A DNA stretch of 64,000 bases from Stutzerimonas stutzeri (GTDB taxonomy: Bacteria > Pseudomonadota > Gammaproteobacteria > Pseudomonadales > Pseudomonadaceae), in assembly GCF_024451105.1 (NCBI RefSeq), contig NZ_JANGEY010000001.1:434001-498000 (forward strand). The letters are read 5' to 3'. Below, one piece after another: positions 28,332 through 42,961 of the stretch. A program made the position numbers and the translations under genes. How positions within the stretch are numbered: the first letter of the stretch is position 1; the number at the start of each line of letters is the position of its first letter. The notes under the pieces were generated by a model that searched no databases, was not told the DNA's origin, and worked only from the letters and a program-made list of their open reading frames with translations.

Positions 28332-30401
28332 ATGCCCACCGACAAGAAGACCGTACGCCTGCTGCTCCTAGAGGACTCGCAGAACGAGGCCGAGCGCCTC
28401 ATCAGCCTGTTCCGCAACGCCGGGCACGCCACCCGCGCCCACCGCCTGACCTCCAGCGACGATCTCGCCGAGACCCTGCAGCAGACCTGGGACCTGCTGA
28501 TCGCCGCCCCGCACAGCGAGAACCTCGAGCCGAGCGACGCCCTCAACGCCATCCGTCGTCAGGGCAAGGATCTGCCGTTCCTGCAACTGGTCGTCGGCAA
28601 CGACGCCGAGGCGATCACCGAAGCCATGCTGCTGGGCGCCCAGGACGGCGTGCCGCAGGGCGACGACGAACGCCTGCTGCTGGTCGCCGAACGCGAACTG
28701 AAGAACCTCGAGGAACGCCGCGCCCGCCGCAACTCCGAGGTGGCCCTGCGCGAGGCCGAGAAACGCTGCCAGCTGCTGCTGGACAGCTCGGTGGACGCCA
28801 TCGCCTACGTCCACGACGGCATGCACATCTACGTCAACCGCGCCTACGTCGAACTGTTCGGCTACGCCGACGCCGACGACATCGCCGGCATGCCGATGAT
28901 CGACCTGATCCAGGGCGGCGACCAGCCCCAGTTCAAGGAGTTCCTCAAGGCCTACCAGCAGAACGGCAGCGAGCATGCCGAGCTGCGCTGCGGCGGCGTA
29001 CGCGACGACGGCAGCCGCTTCGGCGCGCGCATGACCTTCTCTCCGGCCAGCTACGACGGCGAACCCTGCACCCAGGTGGTGATCCGCGCCGAGAGCGACA
29101 ACACCGAGCTGGAGGAGAAGCTGCGCGAGATCAGCAGCCAGGATCTGGTCACCGGCCTGTACAACCGCGCGCACTTCCTAGAACGGCTCGACCATGCCGT
29201 CGAGCAGGCGGTGAAGAGCGGCAGCCCGGCGACCCTGGCGCTGCTGCGCATCGACCGCTACGCCGGCCTGCTCGGCGAGATCGGCCTGGCCGACAGCGAC
29301 CTGCTGCTCGCCGACTGCGCCAGCCTGCTGCGCGAGCACTTCGGCGAGCACGCCCAGCTGGCGCGCTTCGCCGACGACAGCTTCGCCGCCCTGCTGCCGC
29401 TGGCCCCGGAACAAGCCGAGGACGGCCTGCGGAGCCTGCTGAAGAAGGCCGAAGGCCACCTGTTCGACGTCGGCGGACGCAGCGTGCAGATCACCCTCAG
29501 CATCGGCGCCGCCGGCATCAGCGAGCAGTGCGCCCAGAGCCAGCTGGTGGTCGAGCGCGCGCTGCGCTGCGCCGACCAGCTCGGCGACGGCAACGCCCTC
29601 AAGGTCTACGACCCGGCCGAGGAGCTGGCCGCCGCCGCCAGCCGCGGCAGCCTGGTCGCCATGGTCCAGCAGGCCATCGACAGCAACGGCTTCCAGTTGC
29701 TGTTCCAGCCGATCATCAGCCTGCACGGCGACGAGCGCGAGCACTACGAGGCGAGCCTGCTGCTGCGCAACCCGCAGGGCGAGATCGTCCCGCCGGGCGA
29801 GTTCCTCGCCGCCGCCGAGCAGGCCGGACTGGCCGCCAGGGTCGACCGCTGGCTGCTGCTCAACGCCATCCGCCAGCTCGCCGAGCACCGCGCCAAGGGC
29901 CACAACACCCGCCTGTTCGTCGGCCTCGGCGCCTCCAGCCTGCAGGATCCGGCGCTGCTGCCCTGGCTCAGCGCGGCGCTCAAGGCCGCCCGTCTGCCGG
30001 CCGACGCGCTGATCCTGCAGTTCGGCGAGCCGGACGCCATCGCCTACCTCAAGCAGGCGAAACTCCTCGCCAAGGGCCTCGCCGAGCTGCACTGCAAGGT
30101 CTGCCTCGACCGCTTCGGCGGGGCGCTCAACCCGTTCAACACCCTGCGTCACCTGCACGCCGACTTCGTCAGGATCGACGGCGAACTGCTCCGCGAGCTG
30201 AACGACGCCGAGCAGCAGGAAAAGCTCAAGAGCCTGATCGGCGGCCTGCACAACGAGGCCAAGCTGACCGTGGTGCCCAACGTCGACAACGCCAGCGTGC
30301 TGACCACCCTGTGGCAGACCGGCGTCAACTACGTGCAGGGCCTGTACCTGCAGGGGCCGAGCCCGCGGATGGACTACGAGTTCTCCTCCGGGGAAGAGTG
30401 A
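28332..30401 (+). CDS. fimX: FimX, c-di-GMP receptor for type IV pilus control
   Basis: 689 residues (P. aeruginosa FimX has 691). Degenerate receiver (1-125), PAS (about 145-260), degenerate GGDEF (site reads ADDSF near 347) and degenerate EAL (site reads EAS at 473-475, with the metal-binding DDFG replaced by LDRFGG). With both catalytic sites lost it should bind c-di-GMP through the EAL fold, signalling to PilZ/PilB for twitching motility. Followed by a strong bidirectional terminator. Confidence 0.93.
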   Translation: MPTDKKTVRLLLLEDSQNEAERLISLFRNAGHATRAHRLTSSDDLAETLQQTWDLLIAAPHSENLEPSDALNAIRRQGKDLPFLQLVVGNDAEAITEAMLLGAQDGVPQGDDERLLLVAERELKNLEERRARRNSEVALREAEKRCQLLLDSSVDAIAYVHDGMHIYVNRAYVELFGYADADDIAGMPMIDLIQGGDQPQFKEFLKAYQQNGSEHAELRCGGVRDDGSRFGARMTFSPASYDGEPCTQVVIRAESDNTELEEKLREISSQDLVTGLYNRAHFLERLDHAVEQAVKSGSPATLALLRIDRYAGLLGEIGLADSDLLLADCASLLREHFGEHAQLARFADDSFAALLPLAPEQAEDGLRSLLKKAEGHLFDVGGRSVQITLSIGAAGISEQCAQSQLVVERALRCADQLGDGNALKVYDPAEELAAAASRGSLVAMVQQAIDSNGFQLLFQPIISLHGDEREHYEASLLLRNPQGEIVPPGEFLAAAEQAGLAARVDRWLLLNAIRQLAEHRAKGHNTRLFVGLGASSLQDPALLPWLSAALKAARLPADALILQFGEPDAIAYLKQAKLLAKGLAELHCKVCLDRFGGALNPFNTLRHLHADFVRIDGELLRELNDAEQQEKLKSLIGGLHNEAKLTVVPNVDNASVLTTLWQTGVNYVQGLYLQGPSPRMDYEFSSGEE

Positions 30402-30416
30402 CGGCGGCGCGGAAAC

Positions 30417-30444
30417 GCGGAAACCGCCCTGCGGCGGTTTCCGC
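30417..30444 (+). terminator. Bidirectional terminator between fimX and serB
   Basis: Perfect 12-bp stem GCGGAAACCGCC with CTGC loop, followed by TTTC on the plus strand; the minus strand carries GGAAA symmetry. It lies between two convergent genes. Confidence 0.8.
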
Positions 30445-30459
30445 TTTCGGTGGAGCGTT

Positions 30460-31674
30460 TCAGTCGCGGCCTTCGCGGTCGCGATGGCCCAGCAGGTAGA
30501 GGATGCCGTCCAGTCCCAGGGTGGAGATCGCCTGCTTGGCCGACTGCTTGACCAGCGGCTTGGCACGGAAGGCCACGCCGAGACCGGCGATCGCCAGCAT
30601 CGGCAGATCGTTGGCGCCGTCGCCGACGGCGATGGTCTGCTCCAGGCGCAACCCCTCGCGCTCGGTGAGCTCGCGCAGCAGATCGGCCTTGCGCTGGGCG
30701 TCGACGATCGGCTCCACCGCCCGCCCGGTGACCTTGCCGTCGGCGATCTCCAGCTCGTTGGCGAACACGTAGTCGATGCCGAGCTTGTCCTGCAGCTGGC
30801 GGGCGAAGTAGCTGAAGCCGCCGGAGAGGATGGCGGTCTTGTAGCCCAGGCGCTTGAGTTCGGCGAACAGGGTCTCGGCGCCCTCGGTCAGCCGCAGCGA
30901 GGCGCCGATACCCTCCAGCACCGTCTCGGACAGCCCCTGCAGCAGCGCCAGGCGCTCCTTGAAGCTGGCGCGGAAGTCCAGCTCGCCACGCATCGCCCGC
31001 TCGGTGATCTCGGCGACCTGCGCACCGACCCCGGCGGCCTTGGCCAGCTCGTCGATCACCTCGGCCTCGATCAGCGTCGAGTCCATGTCGAACACCGCCA
31101 GGCGGCGGTTGCGACGGAAGATGGTGTCCTGCTGGAAGGCGATGTCGACGCTCAGCTCCTGGGCGACGCTGAGGAACTCGGCGCGCAGCGCCGCCGGATC
31201 GGCCGGCTCGCCGCGTACCGAGAACTCGATGCAGCCCTTGCCGCGCTCGGCCGGGGTGTCCAGCGGCATGCGCCCGGACAGGCGGTCGATATGGTCGATG
31301 TTCAGCCCGTACTTGGCGGTGATCGAGCTGACCCGGTGCAACTGCTCGGCGGTCACCTTGCGGGTCAGCAGGGTGACGATGTGGCGCGCCTTGCCCTGGC
31401 CGCCGACCCACTGCTGGTAGTCGGCCTCGGACACCGGGGTGAAACGTACCTGCTGGTCCAGCTCGTAGCCGGTGAACAGCACGTCCTTGAGCACCGCGGA
31501 AGCCTGGCCGCCGTGCGGGATCTCCACCAGGATGCCGAACGACAAGGTGTCGTGGATCACCGCCTGGCCGATGTCGAGAATGTTCACCCCCGCCCGGGCG
31601 AGCACCCCGGTGATGGCGGCGGTCAGACCCGGACGATCCTCGCCGGTGATGTTGATCAGGACGATTTCGCGCAC
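30460..31674 (-). CDS. serB: Phosphoserine phosphatase
   Basis: 404 residues from GTG 31674, chosen because GAGGTG lies 6 bases before it and the protein begins REIVLINITGEDRPG, an ACT-domain opening. Two N-terminal ACT domains (1-170), then HAD domain: nucleophile D196 in FDMDSTLIE, SGGFSYFA, and VGDGANDLPML. Last step of serine synthesis. Confidence 0.93.
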   Translation of the reverse strand: MREIVLINITGEDRPGLTAAITGVLARAGVNILDIGQAVIHDTLSFGILVEIPHGGQASAVLKDVLFTGYELDQQVRFTPVSEADYQQWVGGQGKARHIVTLLTRKVTAEQLHRVSSITAKYGLNIDHIDRLSGRMPLDTPAERGKGCIEFSVRGEPADPAALRAEFLSVAQELSVDIAFQQDTIFRRNRRLAVFDMDSTLIEAEVIDELAKAAGVGAQVAEITERAMRGELDFRASFKERLALLQGLSETVLEGIGASLRLTEGAETLFAELKRLGYKTAILSGGFSYFARQLQDKLGIDYVFANELEIADGKVTGRAVEPIVDAQRKADLLRELTEREGLRLEQTIAVGDGANDLPMLAIAGLGVAFRAKPLVKQSAKQAISTLGLDGILYLLGHRDREGRD

Positions 31675-31739
31675 GGCGCACCTCGCGGAACTGAAAGTGC
31701 GGCATTCTACCCGCAATGCGCTCCTTCTGGCAGCGCGCT

Positions 31740-31769
31740 TTGCCGGCCCGACGGCGCCACCGCTATACT
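31740..31769 (+). promoter_or_regulatory. Putative sigma-70 promoter of the AhpA/YtjB gene
   Basis: TTGCCG (31740-31745), 18-base spacer, TATACT (31764-31769). It lies 34 bases before the GTG start and on the strand opposite serB. Confidence 0.45.
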
Positions 31770-31802
31770 TCCACTCCCTTTTCCCAGAGCCGAGCCCCTC
31801 TC

Positions 31803-33260
31803 GTGAACCGGCCCGCGCCCGTCCCCTCCGACAACATCTTCATCCAGCTGCTGCAGGCCCTGCGCCGCCGGCGGGTGCCCATCGCCCTGCGCATCGTCAG
31901 CCACAGCCTGGTGCTGGTGAGCGTGGTGATGTTGACCTTCGCCTGGCTGTTCAACCTGCAGGTGCGCGAGGTCATGCAGCAGCAGTCCGCGGCCGTCGGC
32001 GAGAGCCTCAAGCGGCAGACCGTGGCCTCGGCCACCGAGCTGCTGGCGATCAACGACCTGCTCAGCCTCAAGGTGATGCTCGACAAGCTCGCCGAGAACC
32101 CGCTGGTCGCCCACGTGGTGATCCACGGCGTCGACAAGCGCATCATCGCCGAGGCCGGCCGCCGGCCGCCGCAGGGCGCCTTCGGCACCGCGGAGGGCGT
32201 GTTCACCGCAGCCATCGCCTTCCAGGAAGTGGCCGCCGGCCAGTTGCACCTGACCCTCGACATGCAGCAGTTCCGCCAGCCGCTGACCATCGGCCTGCAG
32301 AACTTCGGCCTGCTCGGACTGATCGCGCTGCTGGTGACCCTCACCGTAAGCCTGCGCCTCGGCGGCCATCTGACCCGACCGCTGCAGGAGCTGCGCCTGT
32401 GGCTGCGCGCCCCCGACGATCCGGCGCCGGCCAGCGAGCGCCAGGACGAGCTCGGCGACCTTGCCCGCCAGTTGCAGCAACGCCTGGTTCCGCCCCGCCC
32501 GCCGGCCGAGGAGGACCCCGACCTGCTCGCCGAGGACGACGCCACGCTGCTCGAGGGGCTGGACAACCTGCTCGACGAACGCCGCCCGGCCGCCACGCGC
32601 GCCGTGGGCGACGAAGCGGAGCTGGACGCCGAAGCCCTCGGCCTCGACCTCGACGACCTGCAGCAGGGCCCTGCGACCGCCCTGCCGCCGGTACCCAGCG
32701 CCGTGCTGGCCACCCGCCTCGGCGCCCAGGAGGAGCTGCAGCGTCGCCTGCCGCAGGCGCGCCTGGCCGAGCTGCTGCAGCGCTACCGCGACTGCGTGGA
32801 GCAGGCCGCGCGCCTGCACCACGGCCACCTGCTGCGCCTGGCCGACGGCAGCAGCCTGATCCTGTTCCACGGCAACCAGTCCGGCGAGGACTACCTGACC
32901 CGCGCGCTGTGCTGCGGCGAACTGCTGCGCGCCCTCGGCCATGCCCTGCAGGTCGAGGTCGCCGACAGCGGCCTGACCCTGCAGCTGCAGCTCGCCCTGA
33001 GCCGCGGCGAGGGCCTCTACGGCCTGCCGCCGGAGGCGTTGCTGCAGCACCCCGCCTGCCAGAGCGCCTTCGGCCTCAGCCAGCACAGCCGCAACCTGCT
33101 GCTGCTCGACCAGGCCCTCGGCGCGGAGCCGACACTGCGCCAGCGCGCCCGTCTGCGCACCCTCGCCTCGCCGGCCGGCGCCAGCTGCATCGAACGCCTG
33201 CAGGATCCGCTGCCGGCGCGTCTCGAGCGGCAACTGGGGCAACTGCTCCAGCACGCCTGA
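31803..33260 (+). CDS. AhpA/YtjB family membrane protein
   Basis: 485 residues from GTG 31803. TM1 (about 30-52), periplasmic sensor-like domain (about 55-165), TM2 (about 170-195), HAMP-like stretch, an acidic linker (EEDPDLLAEDDATLLEG), and a C-terminal cytoplasmic domain resembling degenerate adenylate-cyclase folds. E. coli YtjB (Smp) is likewise encoded beside serB divergently, supporting the family call. Function unknown. The upstream in-frame ATG at 31716 is rejected since it would precede the predicted promoter. Confidence 0.8.
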   Translation: MNRPAPVPSDNIFIQLLQALRRRRVPIALRIVSHSLVLVSVVMLTFAWLFNLQVREVMQQQSAAVGESLKRQTVASATELLAINDLLSLKVMLDKLAENPLVAHVVIHGVDKRIIAEAGRRPPQGAFGTAEGVFTAAIAFQEVAAGQLHLTLDMQQFRQPLTIGLQNFGLLGLIALLVTLTVSLRLGGHLTRPLQELRLWLRAPDDPAPASERQDELGDLARQLQQRLVPPRPPAEEDPDLLAEDDATLLEGLDNLLDERRPAATRAVGDEAELDAEALGLDLDDLQQGPATALPPVPSAVLATRLGAQEELQRRLPQARLAELLQRYRDCVEQAARLHHGHLLRLADGSSLILFHGNQSGEDYLTRALCCGELLRALGHALQVEVADSGLTLQLQLALSRGEGLYGLPPEALLQHPACQSAFGLSQHSRNLLLLDQALGAEPTLRQRARLRTLASPAGASCIERLQDPLPARLERQLGQLLQHA

Positions 33261-33275
33261 ACCGGCCTGCCCCGC

Positions 33276-33327
33276 CCGGACACGACAGGGCCGCAGCGGC
33301 AACCCGCTGCGGCCCTGTCGTGTCCGG
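33276..33327. terminator. Exceptionally long perfect hairpin between convergent genes
   Basis: 24 consecutive base pairs with a CAAC loop. It lies 16 bases after the AhpA/YtjB stop and 19 bases before the end of the leftward lipoprotein gene. No U tract on either side. Likely a bidirectional transcription end or RNase III-type processing site. Confidence 0.7.
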
Positions 33328-33345
33328 CAGTCGCCCAGCGCACCG

Positions 33346-34047
33346 CTAGAAGCGGTAGACCTCCGCAGCCGGCGCCGGCAGCGGCGCGGCCTGCGGAATA
33401 CGCGGCTCCGCCTGGCGGGGCGCGACGGCCCGACGCGGCGGCGGAGTCGGCGCAGCGGCAGCCGGCCGCGGCATGGCCTGCACTGCGCCGGCCAGTTGCC
33501 CGGCCAGCTGCTGCAGCAGCTGGCTCTGCGCCCGCACCTGATCGGTCAGCTCGCCGTTGTGCGGCTCCTCGAGCCGCACGACGCGGCTGTCGAGCATCTT
33601 GCCGGCGCCGTCGAGCAGGCGCCACTGCGCCTCCAGCACCGCCGGGCGGAAGGGGCCGGAATCCATCCGGCCGATGCTGACCAGCAGCTGCGCCTCGGGC
33701 TTGAAGCCGACCCGGTCCGGGTACAGGGCCAGACGGCTGCTGTCCAGCCGACCGGCCAACTGGCGCAGCAGCAGCTGGGCCACGTCGTCCTGCAGGCTGC
33801 CGACCCAGCGCGCCTGCTGGGCGATCACCAGGGTGTCGTCGCCCTGCCGCTGCACCAGGGTCTCGCGCTGCAGGTAATCGGCCAGCTTGAGCGGCCCGAG
33901 CAGCACCGCCACGCCGCGGTCGGCCTGCGGCAGGCCCGGATTGCCCTGCTGCAGCTGGTAGAACTGCGCCGGAGGCGTCGCCGCGCAGCCCGCCATGGCG
34001 AGCAGGCCGGCGAGGCCCAGCATTCGGATCAGCCGTGGAACACCCAT
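33346..34047 (-). CDS. ABC-type transport auxiliary lipoprotein (PqiC/YmbA-like)
   Basis: 233 residues. Signal peptide with lipobox AMAGC, lipidated Cys21. Family core FYQLQ ... VAVLLGPLKLADYLQRETLV ... is typical of the PqiC/ABC_trans_aux domain. Ends in a Pro/Arg/Ala-rich tail (about 195-233). Last gene of the minus-strand operon; it starts 7 bases after the MCE gene stop. Expected at the outer membrane as partner of the MCE protein in phospholipid traffic. Confidence 0.85.
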   Translation of the reverse strand: MGVPRLIRMLGLAGLLAMAGCAATPPAQFYQLQQGNPGLPQADRGVAVLLGPLKLADYLQRETLVQRQGDDTLVIAQQARWVGSLQDDVAQLLLRQLAGRLDSSRLALYPDRVGFKPEAQLLVSIGRMDSGPFRPAVLEAQWRLLDGAGKMLDSRVVRLEEPHNGELTDQVRAQSQLLQQLAGQLAGAVQAMPRPAAAAPTPPPRRAVAPRQAEPRIPQAAPLPAPAAEVYRF

Positions 34048-34054
34048 GAAAAGA

Positions 34055-35002
34055 TCACCGTCTATTGCCAAAAATAAGCGACTCTGGCCGCTGCTCGAGG
34101 CTTTCCGCCGTGCGCTGCAGGGCCTTGCTGGCCCGCCCCAGCTCCTCCAGCGCCTGCAGCAGCTGGAACTGCGCCTCGGACTCGGGGCCGAGGCTGCGCC
34201 GGGTTTCGCCGGCCAGCGCCTGCATCTGCTGCAGGGCCTGGTCGGCGCTGCGCGCGGCCTGACGCAGCTCGCCGATCGCCACGCGCAACTCCACGCTGCC
34301 TTGGCGCGCATTATCCAGCATTGGCGGGAGTTGTCGCTGCAGTTGTTGAGTCAAATTCTCAAGATTGTGCAGAGACTGTCCCAGGCTGGTCAGGCCGGCA
34401 CGCAGCTCGGGCGACTCGCTCAGCCGCTCCAGCGCCTGCAGGGTATTGCCGGCCGACACGACCATCTCGCGCAGCGGCAGCTCGCGCAGGGTGGCGACCA
34501 GGTCGCGCAGCACATCGGCGGCCTGGTCGACCCGCGACGGCACGCTGGGAATGGTCGGCAGGCCCAGGTCGTGCGGCTCGCGCACGTAGCCGGCCTGGCC
34601 GGGGAACAGGTCCAGCGCGACGATCGACTTGCCGGTCAGCAGGCTCTGGGTCTGCAGCTGGGCGCGCAGGCCGCGCTCGACCAGGCGCTCGACCACCTTG
34701 TCGAAGCGGCCGCCTTCGCGGCCGGCGGCCGGATTGATGCGCAGCACCACCGGGATCACCACGTCCTTGAGCTCGCGGTCGTAGGCCAGACGGATCTCGC
34801 GCACGGTGCCGACCTTGACCCCGCGATAGGTCACGTCGGCGCCGACGTCCAGGCCGTCCAGGGTGCCGGTGAAGTACACCACGTAGTCGCTGGGCTGGCT
34901 GAACCAGCTGTCGCGGCCGAGCAGCAGCAGTCCGCCAGCCAGCAGGGCGATGCCGCCGAGCAGGAAGGCGCCGATCCAGAAGGGCTTGCGGGTTTCGCTC
35001 AT
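34055..35002 (-). CDS. MCE-domain substrate-binding protein (MlaD-like)
   Basis: 315 residues. One N-terminal membrane anchor (about 8-28), a single MCE domain (about 38-125, GLDVGADVTYRGVKVGTV), then a long helical tail with heptad-like Gln/Leu patterns (about 160-305). Longer than E. coli MlaD (183), closer to the MCE proteins of separate MlaE/F-type operons. Overlaps the ATPase gene by 4 bases (ATGA). Confidence 0.9.
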   Translation of the reverse strand: MSETRKPFWIGAFLLGGIALLAGGLLLLGRDSWFSQPSDYVVYFTGTLDGLDVGADVTYRGVKVGTVREIRLAYDRELKDVVIPVVLRINPAAGREGGRFDKVVERLVERGLRAQLQTQSLLTGKSIVALDLFPGQAGYVREPHDLGLPTIPSVPSRVDQAADVLRDLVATLRELPLREMVVSAGNTLQALERLSESPELRAGLTSLGQSLHNLENLTQQLQRQLPPMLDNARQGSVELRVAIGELRQAARSADQALQQMQALAGETRRSLGPESEAQFQLLQALEELGRASKALQRTAESLEQRPESLIFGNRR

Positions 35003-35766
35003 GGTGACTCCTTGTAGGTCTCCTGGCCGCGGCGCAGGAAGCGCTGCACGGTCGGCGGCCCCTCCTCCAGCAGCTGCCGCAGCGGGCCGAGGGCGATCTG
35101 GGTACGGGTCCGGGCGTCGAGGAACAGGCAGGTGTCGGCCACCCGGTAGATGCTCGGCAGCTCGTGGGTGACCAGCACGATGCTGGCGCCCAGGCTGTCG
35201 CGCAACTGCAGGATCAGTTCGTCAAGGGCCATGGAACTGAGCGGGTCGAGACCGGCCGAAGGCTCGTCGAAGAACAGCACCTCGGGGTCGAGGGCCAACG
35301 CACGGGCGAGGCCGGCGCGCTTGCGCATGCCGCCGGACAGCTCGGCCGGATACAGATCGTCGCAGCCCGGCAGGCCGACCAGCGCCAGCTTGAGAGCGGC
35401 CAGTTCGTCGAGTTCGGCCTGGCCGAGGTCGGGGTGGTAGGCGGCCAGTGGCAGGACGATGTTCTCGCGCAGGGTCATGCCGCTCCACAGCGCACCGCTC
35501 TGGTAGAGCACGCCGAAGTGGCGCTGCAGGACCGCGCGACGATCCGCGTCGCCGGCCCAGAAGTCCTCGCCGTGCAGCAGCACCCGCCCGGCCAGCGGCG
35601 CCTGCAGGCCGATCAGGTGGCGCAGCAGGGTGCTCTTGCCGCAGCCGCTGCCGCCCATCACCACGAACACCTCGCCACGGCGGATGGAGAAATTGAGGTC
35701 GCGCTGGATCACCTTGCGGCCGTAGCCGGCGCTGAGGTTTTCCGCTGCGAGGACGATGTCGTCCAT
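34999..35766 (-). CDS. ABC transporter ATP-binding protein (MlaF-like)
   Basis: 255 residues. Walker A GGSGCGKST (38-46), Q-loop YQSGALWSGMT, signature LSGGM, Walker B EVLFFDEP, and switch VTHELPS. The LSGGMRKRAGLARALAL pattern is characteristic of MlaF/TTG2A ATPases of lipid importers. Two bases separate its ATG from the permease stop. Confidence 0.92.
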   Translation of the reverse strand: MDDIVLAAENLSAGYGRKVIQRDLNFSIRRGEVFVVMGGSGCGKSTLLRHLIGLQAPLAGRVLLHGEDFWAGDADRRAVLQRHFGVLYQSGALWSGMTLRENIVLPLAAYHPDLGQAELDELAALKLALVGLPGCDDLYPAELSGGMRKRAGLARALALDPEVLFFDEPSAGLDPLSSMALDELILQLRDSLGASIVLVTHELPSIYRVADTCLFLDARTRTQIALGPLRQLLEEGPPTVQRFLRRGQETYKESP

Positions 35767-35768
35767 GC

Positions 35769-36902
35769 TCAGATCCCCAGCTGGGTACAGATCAGGGTGA
35801 TCAGCGCATCGCTGACCACCAGCGCGACGATGATGCTGACCACCGCCCGGGTGGTGGCCTGGCCGACCGCCTGGGCGTTGCGTCCGCAGCTCAGGCCGTA
35901 GTGGCAGCCGATCAGGCCGATCAGCACGGCGAACACCAGGCTCTTGAACACGCCGAGCAGGAAGTCGGTGAGACCGAGCATTTCCAGGCTCTGGTTGAGG
36001 TACAGCGGCGCGGAGATGTCGAACAGCCCGGCGCCGATCACGAAGCCGCCGAGGATGCCGAGGGCGTCGGCGAACACGCAGAGCAGCGGCATGCTGACCA
36101 GCAGCGCCAAGAGGCGCGGCAGCACCAGGAACTCCAGCGGCGGGAAGCCGAAGGTCTTCAGCGCGTCGATCTCCTCGTTGGCCTGCATGCTGCCGAGTTC
36201 CGCGGCGTAGGCCGCGCCGGTGCGCCCGGCCATGATCACCGCGGTCATCAGCGCGCCCATCTCGCGGGTCATGCCGATGGCCACCATGTTGGCGATGTAC
36301 AGCTGGGCGCCGAAGGCCTGCAGCTGGGCGGCGCCGACGAAGGCGAGGATCAGGCCGACCAGGGTCGCGATCAGCGCGACGATCGGCAGCGCGCCGGGAC
36401 CGCACTGCTGCAGCGCGGCCCAGAAGTCGCCGCCGCGCATCCGCGCGCGACCGCGCAGCAGACGGCCGAGGGCCAGTGCCACCTCGCCGCAGAAGGTGCT
36501 GGCCTGCACCAGCGCGTCGTGGACCTGCAGCACCAGCAGGCCCAGGCGCGACACCGGGCCGTGCCGCAAAGGCTCCTCCTCCTCGCGTGCCGAGGGCGCG
36601 GCGGCCATCGCCAGCAGGCGTTCGACGCCGGCGGGCAGCTCGTCATGCTCCAGGGTGCGCCGCTCGGCCTCGGCCAGCCGCTGCAGGCGGCGCAGCAGCG
36701 CCAGCAGGCTGCTGTCCCAGTCCTGCAGCCCGTCCACCTGCAGGCGCAGGCGCGGCGGCTTGTCGGCCAGGCTGCGCCACACCGTGTCCAGGTCGGGCTT
36801 GCCGGCCGCCAGGGTCCAGTGCCCGGACAGGCGCAGCAGCGCCGCGCCGTCCTGCTCGCCAGCCCAGGCCAGTTGGGCCTGCGCTCTTTCCGCCTTCGCC
36901 AT
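35769..36902 (-). CDS. STAS-MlaE fusion permease
   Basis: 377 residues from ATG 36902 (AAGGAG upstream). The N-terminal ~100 residues form a STAS-like domain (LSGHWTLAAGKPDL ... LQVDGLQDWDSSLLALL) fused to an MlaE permease of about five membrane segments with EMGALMTAVIMAGRTGAAYAAELGSM-type coupling region. In E. coli the STAS protein MlaB is separate; fused forms occur in Pseudomonas. First gene of a four-gene lipid transport operon (permease, ATPase, MCE protein, lipoprotein). Confidence 0.88.
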   Translation of the reverse strand: MAKAERAQAQLAWAGEQDGAALLRLSGHWTLAAGKPDLDTVWRSLADKPPRLRLQVDGLQDWDSSLLALLRRLQRLAEAERRTLEHDELPAGVERLLAMAAAPSAREEEEPLRHGPVSRLGLLVLQVHDALVQASTFCGEVALALGRLLRGRARMRGGDFWAALQQCGPGALPIVALIATLVGLILAFVGAAQLQAFGAQLYIANMVAIGMTREMGALMTAVIMAGRTGAAYAAELGSMQANEEIDALKTFGFPPLEFLVLPRLLALLVSMPLLCVFADALGILGGFVIGAGLFDISAPLYLNQSLEMLGLTDFLLGVFKSLVFAVLIGLIGCHYGLSCGRNAQAVGQATTRAVVSIIVALVVSDALITLICTQLGI

Positions 36903-37004
36903 CCACACTCCTTGCCAGCCTCGGCTCGTCACACTGCGAGTAGGAAGGTCACTCGCGCAGCGATTGTCCACCCTGCGGACCATGCTGGCCAGGCGGGCCG
37001 TCCG

Positions 37005-39236
<2,232 letters not shown>

Positions 39237-39299
39237 CTGCGTCCTCAGAAACTCGTTGACTCGAGGCGCGCCGGATGGCCGGCGCGCCGGATGAATGCT

Positions 39300-42843
<3,544 letters not shown>

Positions 42844-42961
42844 CGGCGGCGCCTTGCAGCTGTATGGATATACAAGGAAACCACTAACCGCCGGGGGGAT
42901 TCAAGTCGGGCGCATCCACGATGCCGGCCAGAAGCCCGTCTCAGGCCGGCCTCATGGGGGC

